A program made the translations under genes and the position numbers. A DNA stretch of 64,000 nucleotides, from positions 868,001-932,000 of the forward strand of contig NC_018393.1 in NCBI RefSeq assembly GCF_000208865.1. Direction: 5' to 3'. This DNA is from Neospora caninum Liverpool (lineage: Eukaryota; Apicomplexa; Conoidasida; Eucoccidiorida; Sarcocystidae). Below the pieces are notes generated by a model. The model was not told the origin of the DNA, searched no databases, and saw only the letters and a program-made list of their open reading frames with translations. This document shows, piece by piece, positions 1 through 12,100 of the stretch. Every line of letters begins with the position of its first letter. Position 1 is the first letter of the stretch.

Positions 1-25
1 TACACCATTGTACTGACGTACATTT

Positions 26-26
26 A

Positions 27-93
<67 letters not shown>

Positions 94-155
94 ATATGTA
101 TATATAAATATATATAAATATATATATATAAATAAATATATATATATATATATAT
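26..155. repeat. (TATC)n microsatellite grading into (TA)n
   Basis: About seventeen TATC/CTAT units are followed by TATATAAA-like repeats. They lie in the presumed intron after NOP58 exon 6, so the YIYIYI-type reading frames across them are not coding. Confidence 0.9.
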
Positions 156-201
156 GTAAATGTGTGGATCACAAGGTGTGATGTTGCACCGGTTCCCTCA
201 C

Positions 202-1342
202 CGCTGTTTTGTTGTTGCTCGAGTTGAAGCAGTTTGTTTTCGACGTAGCGTCGACAGGAAATAGCGACAGTCGGCTCGGAGAGCGCCGCGCTGGAGGTCA
301 TCTCTTCGCCTTTGCCCGCCGCTGTTGCAGCTGCTTCAGCCGCCTCCGTCAGAGCGTCCACGCGCACGCACAGCGAGAGCTTCGCAGCCAGAACTCGAGA
401 AATTTTTCCTAACAGATGGCGAGGAAAGACACTCCGGTAAAGCAGCAATTGCGAAACGAAGAAAAACACTCCGAAGAAACAAAAGGGAAGGAACAGACTC
501 ATATAACGAGTCCAGCACGCACGCGAGAAGCGACGCTACTGAGAGGACGGTTTTCGCGTCCTGAGGAGGCTGCGTATTTTCGCGGCAGGCGTGGAGGAGA
601 TCTCCAGCCTTCACGTTTTCCTCGCCATCCGCACCATTCACAAACGTTTCATAACTGGAAAAGCACGGTCCTGGGCACAGGGGTTCCTCTTCGACAGTTT
701 GGAAGCCCGCGAATCGGTCTATACACGCCGCATGCCCCCGACTACCAGCGACACACCGGCAAAACCGTGAATACGTGTATATACGTGTATCCACCGAACG
801 CGAGATCCGAGAAGTCGCCTTTGCATACATGTGCATAGCTACGGGCATACAGATACATCGAGTGCACAAGGCGGTCTGCATCTTGGGGCAGTGGGATGTT
901 TTTCTTAGTGGAAGCTCACCTTTGAGTTTCGGCGGAGCCTGGCCCACGAGGGCTGCGTGGAAGAGAAGGCCGTACTTTGGCGTGTGCGACTTCGTTTTCA
1001 GCGCACGGAACAGCGCCTTCTCAGCCCCCAAAATCTGGATCGTCGACGCCGGCTGCTTCGACAGGTTCAACAAGCTGCCGCTGTGGGCCATCAAACGCGC
1101 GCCGATCACCTCACCCACCTAACCGGAAAAACAGAGATCGCGTTCATTCAACGACTTCCGAACCCAGATATAGACTGGTACAAAGAACCCCCCGCAGGCA
1201 GCGCCCGGCATGCGAAAACAGAGCGTATCTCATATACGCGCCTTGCGCGTGCACAGAATAGACAAATATACAGGACTTTTATCCATATATACATATATAT
1301 ATATATATATATGCATTTATACATGCATATATGGATACACAT

Positions 1343-1379
<37 letters not shown>

Positions 1380-4039
1380 TGCATATAGTTGAGCAAGGGT
1401 GTATGTAAGAGACACGGATTTTGTGTGCGAAGAACCGGCTTCTGTGCCCAAATGGGGCAAGCGTTGACCGTTTTTTAGAGGGCGGCCTCAATGGATCTGT
1501 GGAGAGTTGCACGTTTACTGGGCCGTGTGTTTCTCCTTCGGGTTGTTCTGTGTGTGTTGTGGGTGAACACTCCGGCTTTCGCAGCCCTCTCTCCTTCGGT
1601 GCCTTGTGTCCAGCGGAAGATTTTTGTCGAACCGAAAGAAAGGCGAAGCGGAGATCTCTCTCACCATGTACGTCAGGTTGGGAGCGACGGCCTTCATGCG
1701 AACCTTGAGGTACTCTGCGAGGTTCGCCCTATACTCGACGAGTTCCTCCACGCGGTTCGCCAGGGTGTTGATGTGCATCAGATCTTCCTCTGTGATATCT
1801 GTCCCCATCGACGTCTCAGCCGACATCTTCACTTCCGCCGCAATCTGCGCAAACAAAAATGCGTCAAACAGAACGAACGAATTGCGACCTCGGCACGCAT
1901 GCAGAAGGCGCGAAATTTTTTACACGCTCCAGAGGGGCGACAGAAAGTGGGGGGCAAAGAAAAATACGCTCGTACAGACCCAGGTGTGCCCAGACATGTG
2001 TGCATGCACTTCTCGCTGGCAACACATATCAAAGAGTTATATATATATATATCCCTGCATGCATGTGAACATACTATGACTTTGGAGGAAAGTGCTGGTG
2101 TGTATGGACTGCTGAAGGACCACAGAAACGAAGAGAGAGGTGGAGGCACGGGTGATGTCTTTTGGAGAAAAGGACGAAACGCGAGGCGTAGATCCCTTAC
2201 TTCATCGGGCAAGAGGGGAGAGAGTTCGATGTTTTTGGTGTTTGTGCGGAAGCCGATGAGTTGAACAGTCTTGGCGTAGATGAGGTTGTCTGTGACGATT
2301 TTGCTTAGCTCCGGGAAGTGCCAGCCATACCACTCCTTCAGACGCATCGCGAAGTTGTTGAGTTCCCGGTCGAGGTCGTCTATGAGGGCTGCTCAGACCA
2401 AAAAGGCGAGAGCGGATGGGCAAAATTGCGAAACTTCGGAAAAACGAGAGGCGACACGCAGCTTCACAGGGAAAACGCGAGGAAGAGGAAGAGGCGAGGA
2501 AGAAGGGGAGAGGAAGAAGGGGAGAGAAAGAAGGGGAGACAAAGAAGGACGGAGAGAAAGAAGGAGGGAGAGAAAGAAGGAGGAAGAGGCGAGGAAGAAG
2601 GGGAGAGGAAGAAGGGGAGAGAAAGAAGGGGAGAGAAAGAAGGAGGGAGAGAAAGGAGGAGGGAGAGAAAGAAGGAGGAAGAGAAAGAGGAAGAGAAGGA
2701 GGAAGAGAAAGAGGAAGAGAAGGAGGAAGAGAAGGAGGAAGAGAAAGAGGAAGAGAAGGAGGAAGAGAAGGAGGAAGAGAAGGAGAGAAGAACGACGTGA
2801 AGGGAAATAGAGAGAGAAGCCAGACAGCAGAAAGCGTGAGAAAGAACGAGAAAAAGAGATGATGAATGACCTACCAACCGCCTGAATGATCATGGTGTCA
2901 AGTTTCTCCGGGCTGAACTTGAGCTTGAAGCGGTTGAGGGAGTGGGCCAGGGACATGGCCATCTGCTGGCGATCTGCATGCATGCAGCGAAAACAGACAC
3001 TGGCCCCTGTCCGAAACCGTTTTTCCAGAATCTGTTCCGCTACACTCCTTTTCGCCGCCCTCGCTTCGTTCTGAAATGGAGCCGAGACGCCGCGGCGTTT
3101 TGCCCCACATCCCACCAGCGCCCCCCAGAAGACTCGCAGAGGACGAAAGAGAGAGACAAGAGAGACAAGAGAGACAAGAGAGAGAAGACTGCAGAAGGGA
3201 GAAAGGCGGAGGCAGCGGACAGTCGAGAAGAAGGCTTCGGATCAGCAAGACACAGAACGGCACAAATGCCCGTGCGTTTCATCAGCTGTATATACACCGG
3301 ATCGCGCCGGCAAAGCCACCTGTCCTGGCTCGTTGAGCAGATCTCATCTCCACAGATGCACCGATCTGGCGACTGCAAAGAAGAAAAACTCAACTTGTCC
3401 GCTCAAACGCGTGTCGCCAAAGACCCTCGCCCCACGAACAGCAAACGTTCTCACACCTTACAAATAAAGACGCACATGATTGCATATATTTATATATATG
3501 CATACAAGCAAACATATGTCTGCCTCCGCGTAAAAATCATATATATATATATATATATGCATATATGCATGTGAGCATCTTTTTGTGCATGCATAAGTAT
3601 ATATCTTTATACTTGTATTTGGCTTACCCTTTGCAGAGAGTCCATCGAGGAGGTTGGAGAGCTGGTCTTTGATCCCGCGGATGATTTCGTGTGTGGTCGG
3701 GGTGAAGACGACGTCGATTCCGAGTTTGTTTTTGATGGCGGCGCCAAGCGCCTTGTCGCTCACGGCAAGTTGCGCGCTCGCCTCGGTTTGCAAGACGTTT
3801 TTTTTCAGGAATTTCTTCAATCCCTTGCCCATTTTGCTCTCGCGCAGCGCAAGCACTTCCTCGAGCGCGTGTTTCGTGTCCTTGAACTGGGAGAACGCCT
3901 CGAGGTGAACGTTCTGCTGGGCGCCTTCGGCCGAGTCAAAGAACGCGGTCAAGTCTGAGGCGTCTTCGACTTCGAGCAGCTTCTTGTTCTTCACGCGGAA
4001 CAGGCCGTAGCCCGCGGGAGTCTCCACGAGCACCAACAT
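202..4039 (-). CDS. NOP58: NOP58 (Nop5) box C/D snoRNP core protein, 3' end beyond window
   Basis: Core protein of box C/D snoRNPs, including U3; it acts in the nucleolus in 2'-O-methylation and pre-rRNA processing. Six exons are seen: 4039-3628, 2973-2875, 2388-2201, 1844-1665, 1118-920 and 408-202, all with GT-AG borders and consistent phases (428 codons). The start begins [14 protein letters not shown], the usual NOP58 N-terminus. The NOP5NT domain is followed by the coiled coil ([18 protein letters not shown]), then [10 protein letters not shown], and then the Nop domain with [34 protein letters not shown] and [15 protein letters not shown]. Exon 6 carries [10 protein letters not shown] and probably ends at a GTGAGG donor at 201, so the Lys-rich tail lies off the left edge. 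The gene is divergent from UTP14. Intron 2 holds a long polypurine tract. Identity is certain; only the 3' end is open. Confidence 0.95.
1283..1374. repeat. (TA)n / ATGCATA microsatellite in NOP58 intron 4
   Basis: Two (AT)n blocks are separated by ATGCATTTATACATGCATATATGG. They lie between NOP58 exons 4 and 5 and have no coding support. Confidence 0.85.
2470..2785. repeat. Polypurine tract (GGAGAGAAAGAAG / GGAAGAGAA repeats) in NOP58 intron 2
   Basis: About 300 nt of almost pure A/G on the plus strand, made of imperfect GGGGAGAAAGAA and later GAGGAAGAGAAG units. It lies wholly inside NOP58 intron 2 (2389-2874), so the transcript carries a C/U-rich tract. The long Glu/Arg/Lys and Ser/Leu/Phe frames across it are low-complexity shadows. 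Confidence 0.9.
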
Positions 4040-6127
4040 CGTGCCCGAAGGGGGAGCACTGCGAGAGAAATCTAGAAAACCACGTCCAGACGTACAGGCC
4101 GTGGATCGCTGCAGAGAGCGAGTGGCGCACGGGGGCGAATCGGAGAGGCGGAGACGTCTCGCACGGTTTTCCAGAGAAGACACAGTCTCTTTTCTTCAAA
4201 CCAAAAAGCCGGAAACGTGGAGAAAGCGGAAAGTCTTGATCTCCACGAGCAGCACAACCGACTCGGGACAGTCACCGGTACATCTATGACGGAGCCCGAC
4301 GAAGGTGGGCGGCGCGAGGCGAGAAATCCGTAGACACCTGAAAACGCGAGTTTGAGACTTCGAAACAGGCAGCCTCATCCACGCGCATGCATGCTCACAC
4401 TGAACGGGATTCGCGGACAGCCGCAACAACGCAACGTGACAGCAGCAACACTGTGCGAGGGGCGCGTCGCGCCGAGAGAATCGCGGGATGGGGAAACGGG
4501 AGAAATGTGAAGTCCGGGGAACTTTAAGTTTGCCGAGGAGACGGATGCAGCTCGAAATCGACGAAAGAGCGGAGCACGGCTTCAAACGCCCAGCTTTTTC
4601 GGGGAAAACGCGAGGCTGGCAGGCGCGCGAGTGAACATTTGCTGGCACGCGACAGAGCAACGCGAAAACGCACCGGTTGCCTGCCCCGAGCTGTACATAC
4701 ACCCGAAGAACAGCGCGAGTGAGCCGCAACACGAAAGAAACTTCCCTCGCTGTGTTTTTGGTCGGAAAAGTCGGGATTTTCGGGACGTTTAAAATCGATG
4801 GGGCCGGGCGGCGGACAGCGAGTCGGCGACAGCTCCGCATGAAGCGAGGGCGGGAGGAAACGAGCGGTGCGACGGGAGATCCGGGGACGGGAAAACGAAC
4901 TTGAGGAGAAGCAAATCGCGAGCCGGCAACTCTCGTGGACCGGCGAAACGAAATTGAAACCAACAGAAAACGCGAGACAAAGAGGGCAGCCCCTCGCGTT
5001 GCCGCGCGCGTTGTCGACGGGGCTGTGTGGCGAGCGAGGCCGGCGAGAGAGACGACTTTCTGCGACGTTTGCGGGTTGAAACGGTTTCCTTTTTCTGCCG
5101 TTTTTATCTCAAAAATTCCAATGCACAGGGTTAGCCTGGCCAGCTTTTCTTCGACAGAGAGCCTGGGGATTCCCCTGCCCTAGAGCCCAGCGCGCTGGAG
5201 CCTTCGTTGTCCGCGCAGCGCATGCGCCTGCCTGTGGGGCGTCCAGGTCAGAGCGTCAGGCTGCATGCACAGAGAGCATCTGACGAGAAAACAGCGGATT
5301 GGGAAAACCTCACTTTCTGGCGGAAGAGGGGACTAAGCGCCCTGTTTTTGCCTGCTTGTCACTCTCTTGCCTTCGCGGGTGTCCTCCTTGGTGTTTGGGA
5401 GCGGCGGAAACGCGTTGTTCCTCTGAGCGGAACGGTTTTTCGCCAAGCACGTGGGCCGTCGATTGCGGCCAGGCCAAGTGAAACAGCCGAGTGTCTCTGG
5501 CGAGATCACTGAGAGAGGAGACAGGGCGATCGACGTGAGAGACGGAACCTTTTCCTGAAGAGAAGACGGTCGTCTTTGTTTTTTCAAAAAGAAGACCGAC
5601 TCGGAGGGCGATGTCTGGACCTCGAAAAATCTCAAAACGCCAAACGGCGAGTCGCGCGAGGCAGGAACGAGAGGCTCGGCGCGCTGCAGGCTTCTCGCTG
5701 GTCAACTTTTTAAACGAAAAGGGAGGCTGCAGAAACTCGTTTTTGGCGCGGAGAAATCGCAAAGAAGCATAGATGCCTCTTCCCTCGTGACGCCTTTCTG
5801 CATCCTCAGCCCGCGTTTTCTGGCGTTGTGCCGTTTTCGACGCTCTGAGGTGTTGGGGTCTTGACGCATCTCTCTTTCGCTCTGACTCTTCTCTCTCCTC
5901 TCTGTCTCTCTTCCTTCCTCTCTGTCTCTCTTCCTTCCTCTCTGTCTCTCTTCCTTCCTCTCTGTCTCTCTTCCTTCCTCTCTTTCTCTCTTCCTTCCTC
6001 TCTGTCTCTCCTCTCTCCTCTCTGTCTCTGTTATCTCTTTTCCGTCCCCTTCTTTCTGTTTCTATCTCCTCCGTTCTGTTTATGCATTCTTCTCTCTCCC
6101 TCTTATCGTGAGGAGATCGCGGGCGCC
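4040..6127. promoter_or_regulatory. Shared divergent upstream region of NOP58 and UTP14
   Basis: About 2.1 kb between the two start codons, with no convincing coding exon. It is GC-rich near NOP58 and pyrimidine-rich near UTP14. Three palindromic YGCATGCR words occur, at 4384-4391, 5219-5226 and 5262-5269. This word is a described promoter element of Toxoplasma ribosomal-protein genes. Promoter function here is inferred from position and motif only. Confidence 0.55.
5885..6070 (+). repeat. Pyrimidine tandem repeat (about 20 bp, TCTCTGTCTCTCTTCCTTCC) in UTP14 leader
   Basis: Five or more near-identical 20-bp C/T units from about 5890 to 6000 decay into CTCTGTCTC and CCTTCT. The tract ends about 60 nt before the UTP14 ATG, so it is probably 5' leader or core promoter. 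A Leu/Ser-rich frame runs through it without an ATG and is not coding. Confidence 0.85.
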
Positions 6128-9100
6128 ATGGGGCTGAAACGGGTAGCGCCGGGCGCTCTGCCGCGCTCGCTGAAGGCAGAAGAGGAGGAGGAAAATCCGT
6201 GGCTAACAGCTAACTCACGAGCGGAAGATAAGGAGGAAGAGAACGAAATCCGCGAGGAGGAAGAAGAGGAAGAGGACGAAGAAGAGGAGGATGAAGAGGA
6301 AGAGGACGAAGAAGAGGAGGATGAAGAGGAAGAGGACGAAGAAGAGGAGGATGATGAGGAAGAGGACGAAGAAGAGGAGGATGAAGAGGAAGTGAATGGT
6401 TTGAGAGCGAGATTGGAGAAGCAAAAGGGAAAAGAAGGAGTGCTGTTGTCGACAGACAAAAAGAAATCTCGCGACAAAACTGCCCGTGATGCCCTCTCCA
6501 TCTGCCGCCTCATGAAGGACCTAGTTTCTGACAAATGGGATTCCTTTAAAGAAGCGGGAGACGAAGAAGAGGAAGAAGATGAAGAAGAAGAGGACGAAGA
6601 AGAAGAGGAAGAAGAAGAAGAGGAAGAAGAAGAAGAGGAAGAAGAAGAAACAGCGTCTTCAAAGTCAGAGTTGCTCAAGTCCCTGCAGCGCATGCAGAGG
6701 ACGGAAGAGGAAGAGGTTGATCCGTTCGAAGGCGTCTCTGAGCACGCGCTTTCTCTGTTGAAGAACGAGGTTGGAAAACGGAAATCTGCAACGATCTCTC
6801 AGTCGGACTCGGGAGAAGATGAGAGCGGAGACGACAGCCGAAGCGGCGCACCTCCGGATGGAGACAGTACGTTCGCCTGCAGCCTGCCAGGCTTCGTTTT
6901 TCTGTTTACTTCTGTTGCGTTATTCGATTATGTTTTACGCATCCTCTACTCCGATCTTTCCCCTTTGCATCTGCGTCTATTGTCGTCTTTGCCTTCAGCT
7001 CTCTTCACTTTTCTCAGCTCTCGTGCGCCGTCTCGTCGTCGCTTTCTGTTGCATTTCCTGCGCAGCTCCGGGGTCTTTTTTTGCTGCTGCCTACGTTCTC
7101 GTTTTCCCTTCATCTTGCGTTTGGTTTTTCTTCCAACATCCGTTCGTTCATGCTTGATGATGCCTGAGCGTCTCTCGCGTCTACGTGCTTGCCTGCGTCG
7201 CCTTCTCTTTCTTGTTCTCCCTCGTGTTCGCCCTCTTGCCCTCCCTCTTGTCCTCCCTCTTGTTCTCTCGCTTGTTCTCTCTCTTGTTCCCCCTCCTGTT
7301 CTCTTTCTTGTTCTCCGTCGTGTTCTCTCGCTGGTCCCCCATCTTGTTCTCCCTCGTATTCTCTCTCTCTTGTTCTCTCTCTTGTTCTCGTTCTGTTTCT
7401 GTGCCTTCTTGTTTCCGACCTTTTCACGCCGCAGTCGCGTTGTCGCCTGTGTGCTTTCACTCGGTGTCCCCATGTCGTTGTTTCGGTTGACGCGTCTGAT
7501 GTCTCCTTTTTTGCAGGTGCACATTCTCTCTCCTTTTCCTCGCTTCTCAATTCGCTCTCGGCAACACCGAGCCGCAGTGGTTTGCGCAAACAGCTGGAGT
7601 CTCTCGCGCGGCCGCGCGTCGCCCCTGCGGCGTCTTCCGCGTCTGCGCTCGAGCGCGAGGCGCCTGTCGACGAAGACGTCGTTCAAGAGCCTCTCGGCCC
7701 TTCGCAGCAAAAACTTTTGCTGCGCACTGCGGCGTACGAACAGGCGAAAGAAAGTGCGAAGAAGTGGTCGCGCGTCGTGCAGCGAAACCAGCAAGCAGTC
7801 CAGCTCCAGTTGGGAGTGTCGACAGCGCACAGAGGCGGCGAGGAACCGACGGAGGTGCGGTCGCTGTCCCACGCCCTTTCCGACTTCAAGGCGCAAGACG
7901 CCTTCGAAGACGCACTCCTCGCGGCCGTGAACGCGGACGGCGTCTCGGATCAAAAACTCAAGGAAAGCGGCGGTCTCGGACCCGCCGATGCGATCAAGCG
8001 GCAAGTGAGTCGAGAGAAGAAGGGCAAGGAAAAGGAAACGGAAAGAAAAGGAAAAGGCAAGGAAAAGGAAAGGAAAGGAAAAGGAAAGGACGCAGAAGAC
8101 GCGATGAAGACTAGCGTTGTAAACAAGAAGAAGGGAACAAGCTTGCAGAGAGAGAAGGCGAGAGAAGCAAAGTGAGGGGTGAAGAGGGAGAGAGTATGTG
8201 TGGGGAAGAGGGAGACTGCCCAGAGCGGGGTCGAAGTGAACGCGGTGGAGCTTCACTCTGTTTGGACCGTTTGAGCGATTCGCTTTCGTGTCGCTTCGCC
8301 GCCTCTCCCTTCCCGCTGCGTTGTTTTCTCTCCTTCGGCTTTTGCTGGTCGCCTTCGCTCGTGCTCCGTCCCGTCGAAAATCGCTTGTCTTTTTTGTTGC
8401 GCTCTCTAGGCGGAGCAGCGGCAAGTGGCGAGGCTGAAGTTTCTCCTCTTCAGTGAGCAGAAGCGGGCGCGGCGTCTGAAGCGCATCAAGAGCAAAATCT
8501 CTCGGAAAAAACGGAAACAAGCAGAGCGCCGCGAAGAAGAGAAGATCATGGAGAAGCTAGAAGCGGGCAACCCCGTCCTGGCCGAGGAACTCCGGAAGAA
8601 ATACGAAGAAAAACGCGCAAAGATGCGCCTGCTGCGTCAACAGAACGCTCGCGCCAAATGGGCAGCGCTCGCCACGCGTTTCGGAGGCAGAGACATTCAG
8701 CAAGAAATCAGCCGGCAAAAACAGGTTCGCGCAACACTCACTCGTGTACACCCCACACGCGAGAGTGTGTGCTCTGCACACACCGAGGAACAACTGTGGA
8801 TCCCTCCATGGTTTTCGAGCTCCTTCCACGGCCTCGGATTTCACTGCGTGGGTCTGGGATCGGTCGCTGATGCGCAACACACGCGCTCAGGCATCGACCG
8901 GCACGCATGCGTCTCTGCCCGAGCCCAAAACTGCGCAGCTATCTCTCGACATCATCTACATCTGCGTTCCACGAATTTCTACATCTCCATACACACCTAT
9001 ATATATATATAGATATAGATAGATAGACAGATAGAGAGATCGATAGATCCGTAGATCGATAGATAGATATGTGTGTAAATCTACATCGCTCTCTGTATAG

Positions 9101-12100
9101 CCATGTGCGGAGAGAGGTATGCGTGCGTCAGGATGTGAACTGGAGTATGGTATGTATGGAATGTATGGAATGTTTTTTCCAGCGCGAGGTGGATGAGAGG
9201 CGCACGGTGGAGCGTCTAGCCAAGCGTCGCCCAGGATCGTCCGACGCCTCAGGTGCGTTGCAGGAAAGGCCGCGTATGTGCCCCAGAGCGAACGAAACGA
9301 GCTTCTGCCCCATTGCCTCCTCACGCCCTCAGCTTTCCCTGCCGATGTTTCTCCCCGTACTTACACACATACACGCATTTCCATATACGTACATTCCTAC
9401 ATGCCTACATGTGTATCTATGTGTGTACATCTATGCGTGTACGTGTATACATCTATGTGTATTCGTATGTATGTATGTATGTATGTATGTATACATATGT
9501 AGATATATGTACATATACACAGAGAGCAATGCATGCATAGGCAACTGGACATCTCAGCGCGTGTATCGTTCCTTTTTTTATGTGCCGTTTTCAGTTCTGT
9601 CTGGGCGTCGACGCGTAAGGGCGTGCGTGTTGCCCTCGACCTTTTTCGCGAGTGTGTCTCGTGCGTGTCTGCCAGGCTCTGAGGGATCGACGTCTTCCTC
9701 GGAAGAAGATGCGAGCGACGAGGAACCGTCGGCCGGCGAGAAGGCGCGTCTGTTGCGGCGACTGACGCGCGAGGCTGCGGATTTGCAGGAGGCACTGCCC
9801 ACGAAAGGTTTGCTGGCGCTCCCCTTCATGCGGCGGGGCTTAGAGAGGAGGCGAGAACGGAATCGGCGGGAAATCGACAGGATGCGCAGGGGCGGGGACA
9901 GCGACGCGGAGGCGAGCGACGCCTCCGGCACGCGCGAGACGCGAGGCGAAGACGCGAGCGATTTGGAAAGCACCGTCGACGAGACGGAGGAACGCGAGGC
10001 ACGTGAAGCCGAGGAACCTGCGGCGGAGAAAGCGGACGCGGTGGCGAAGCACGAGGCTCGGAAAACGCTGGACCCGCGGGCCGTGGAGGCCGCGGAGCAT
10101 GCGCTGGCGGGACGGTTCCAGTTTTTTGAGCTGCGCGAGGAGGGCGGCGCGGCGAAGGCGACACAGGCGCCAGAAATTCCAAAGGTCCCAACGGCGAAAG
10201 CGGAAACTGGCAAGGACACGGCGACGAGCGCAGGGGCGAAGCCGTTTGCGTCCGCGGCGGCCGCGCGGGCCTTCTTCGCGGCGGAGCTCAAGAAGGACGA
10301 GGCGAAGCTCGCAGAAGTTGACGCCCAGCGCAGCCGCGAAATCCACGAGAACGCGTGGGCGGCGCGCGCGGAGCGCATGCAGGAGCGGCAGAGAGAACGA
10401 CAGGACTTGGAGAAGAACGTCCAAGAGGCGAATCCATGGCTTCACCCCCAGAAAAAGAGAAAAGTCGACAAAGCTGGACACACCGACGCCTCAGCCCAGG
10501 AGCTAGCGACACTCGTGAGTCACGCAGCGGCCCGGCGCGGACGAGCCGCCCTGTCTTTCCGTTTCCGCAGAAAAACATGCATGTGCATGCATCCTTAAAT
10601 ACATATATATATATATATATAAGTATATATGTGCATATGTCTGGGCGTAGGTGTATGCATGTTTGCGAATGCTGATACCTCTATGCATGTAAATGTGGAC
10701 AGGGAAGTGCGTATGTGTCTATCTTTTAGGAAGCACGTGGCAAACTGTGCCGTGAAGAGCGGCACTTTTTTCCAAAAGAGTGTGTCACCAATTTCGAGCG
10801 TCGGGTTCTCTCCGTGATGGGAAAGGCGACGGCGCGTGTGTTTCGGCCGTCTCTCTGCGTCTGCTCAGCTGAACGCGTCTTCTGAGTCAGAGACGGAGGA
10901 CGTCTCTGCTCGGCGGGGGTCGACTATGCGCGGCAGAAACGCGTCGAGAGAAGCCCAGCGCGAGCTGATTCAGCAGGCCTTCGTCTGCGATGAAGACGCT
11001 GAAGAGGAATTCCACGAACAGCTGCGCGAAGAAGAAGAAAAGGTAGAGGAAGGTAAGCCCAAAAAGTGCCGGAGGCACGGCAAGCAAACGCGGCGAGAAA
11101 AACCTCTATCAAGCCAGCTGAAGTCGTTCCACAGCATTTAGCGTGCATGCACGTGTTTTCACGCATACACAAAAACATGCCCATTCCTACACGCTCGCTT
11201 CTCGCACACATTTATGTGTAGGTTTACAAACAGATGCATCGGTCTACAGTCATACACTCTGCACACAACTACACATAGGAGTATACGCTGCTAGCTTCGC
11301 TAACGGGAAGAGAAGAACGTATCTCCTTGGGTGCAAAAAATCGTCCAGATATACATACATATGTATGCATATATATGTATATACATATATATATATATAT
11401 ATATATACCTGGAAGAGCGCGAGAGGTGTTCGCGGTCGCTGTATATTGGGAATTTGAGGAATTGTGTTTTTTTCAGACGGCGATTTTCTCCCCGGTTGGG
11501 GCTCCTGGCATGGCCACGGCGTGCGGCCCCGCAAGCGTCCGGAGGCTGCGCAGGCGCAGAAAACTTCGCAAATGGAAAAGAAAAAGAAATCGACGGTGTA
11601 CATCAACAACGCGCTCGACCGCAAAGCGGCCAAGTATTTCGTCCCCGAGGTAACGCAAAACCGCGCGCTTCGATCAGGCTTTTACTTATATAGATATGTA
11701 CACGTATATATGTGCATGCATATATTTGTATATGCGTGTTTAGTCGCATACTGCTGCGCCGCGTACTGGTTGCTCTGTCGTTTGCGCGTCAGTGCAAATG
11801 CATTTTTCTGGCGGAAAGGCCTTCCACTCGAATGAGCACCTGCTTGTGCATGTCTACATCTACAGATTGTGTTGATACGCCTGTTGCAGATATACTGCAG
11901 CAACGCGATATATGTCTGTTCTTGTGTGATTTGACGCTGCAGTGCAAAGTTGTGTGTTGCAACACTTTGCAGTTTTCCGCGCGAGGGCAAAGCGGGTATA
12001 TGAATGTGCATGTTTTTTGGTCGACGGCTGCTCGCCAAGAGGGGAAGGTGTGTGGAGTCAAAAAAAGTCTCGAATTTCGCGCGTTCTCTCGTGTCTCTCT

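Noticed and set aside
1148..1512. YIYIYI-type frames here and at many other (TA)n sites (13.4, 14.5, 22.8, 40.9, 43.5 kb)
   Set aside because: (TA)n read as Tyr-Ile in every frame; introns or spacers.
2280..3115. Long Lys/Glu/Arg-rich plus frames and Ser/Leu/Phe-rich minus frames (up to 240 codons)
   Set aside because: They are translations of the polypurine tract in NOP58 intron 2, with NOP58 exon 2 fused at one end. Low complexity in all frames and no independent start or homology.
5861..6127. Upstream extension of the UTP14 first exon
   Set aside because: The frame is open only because the C/T repeat lacks stops. It has no in-frame ATG before 6128 and codes a Leu/Ser repeat.
6946..8520. 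524-codon minus-strand frame opposite UTP14
   Set aside because: Antisense to UTP14 exon 2 and the repetitive intron 1; Arg/Glu low complexity, no domain.
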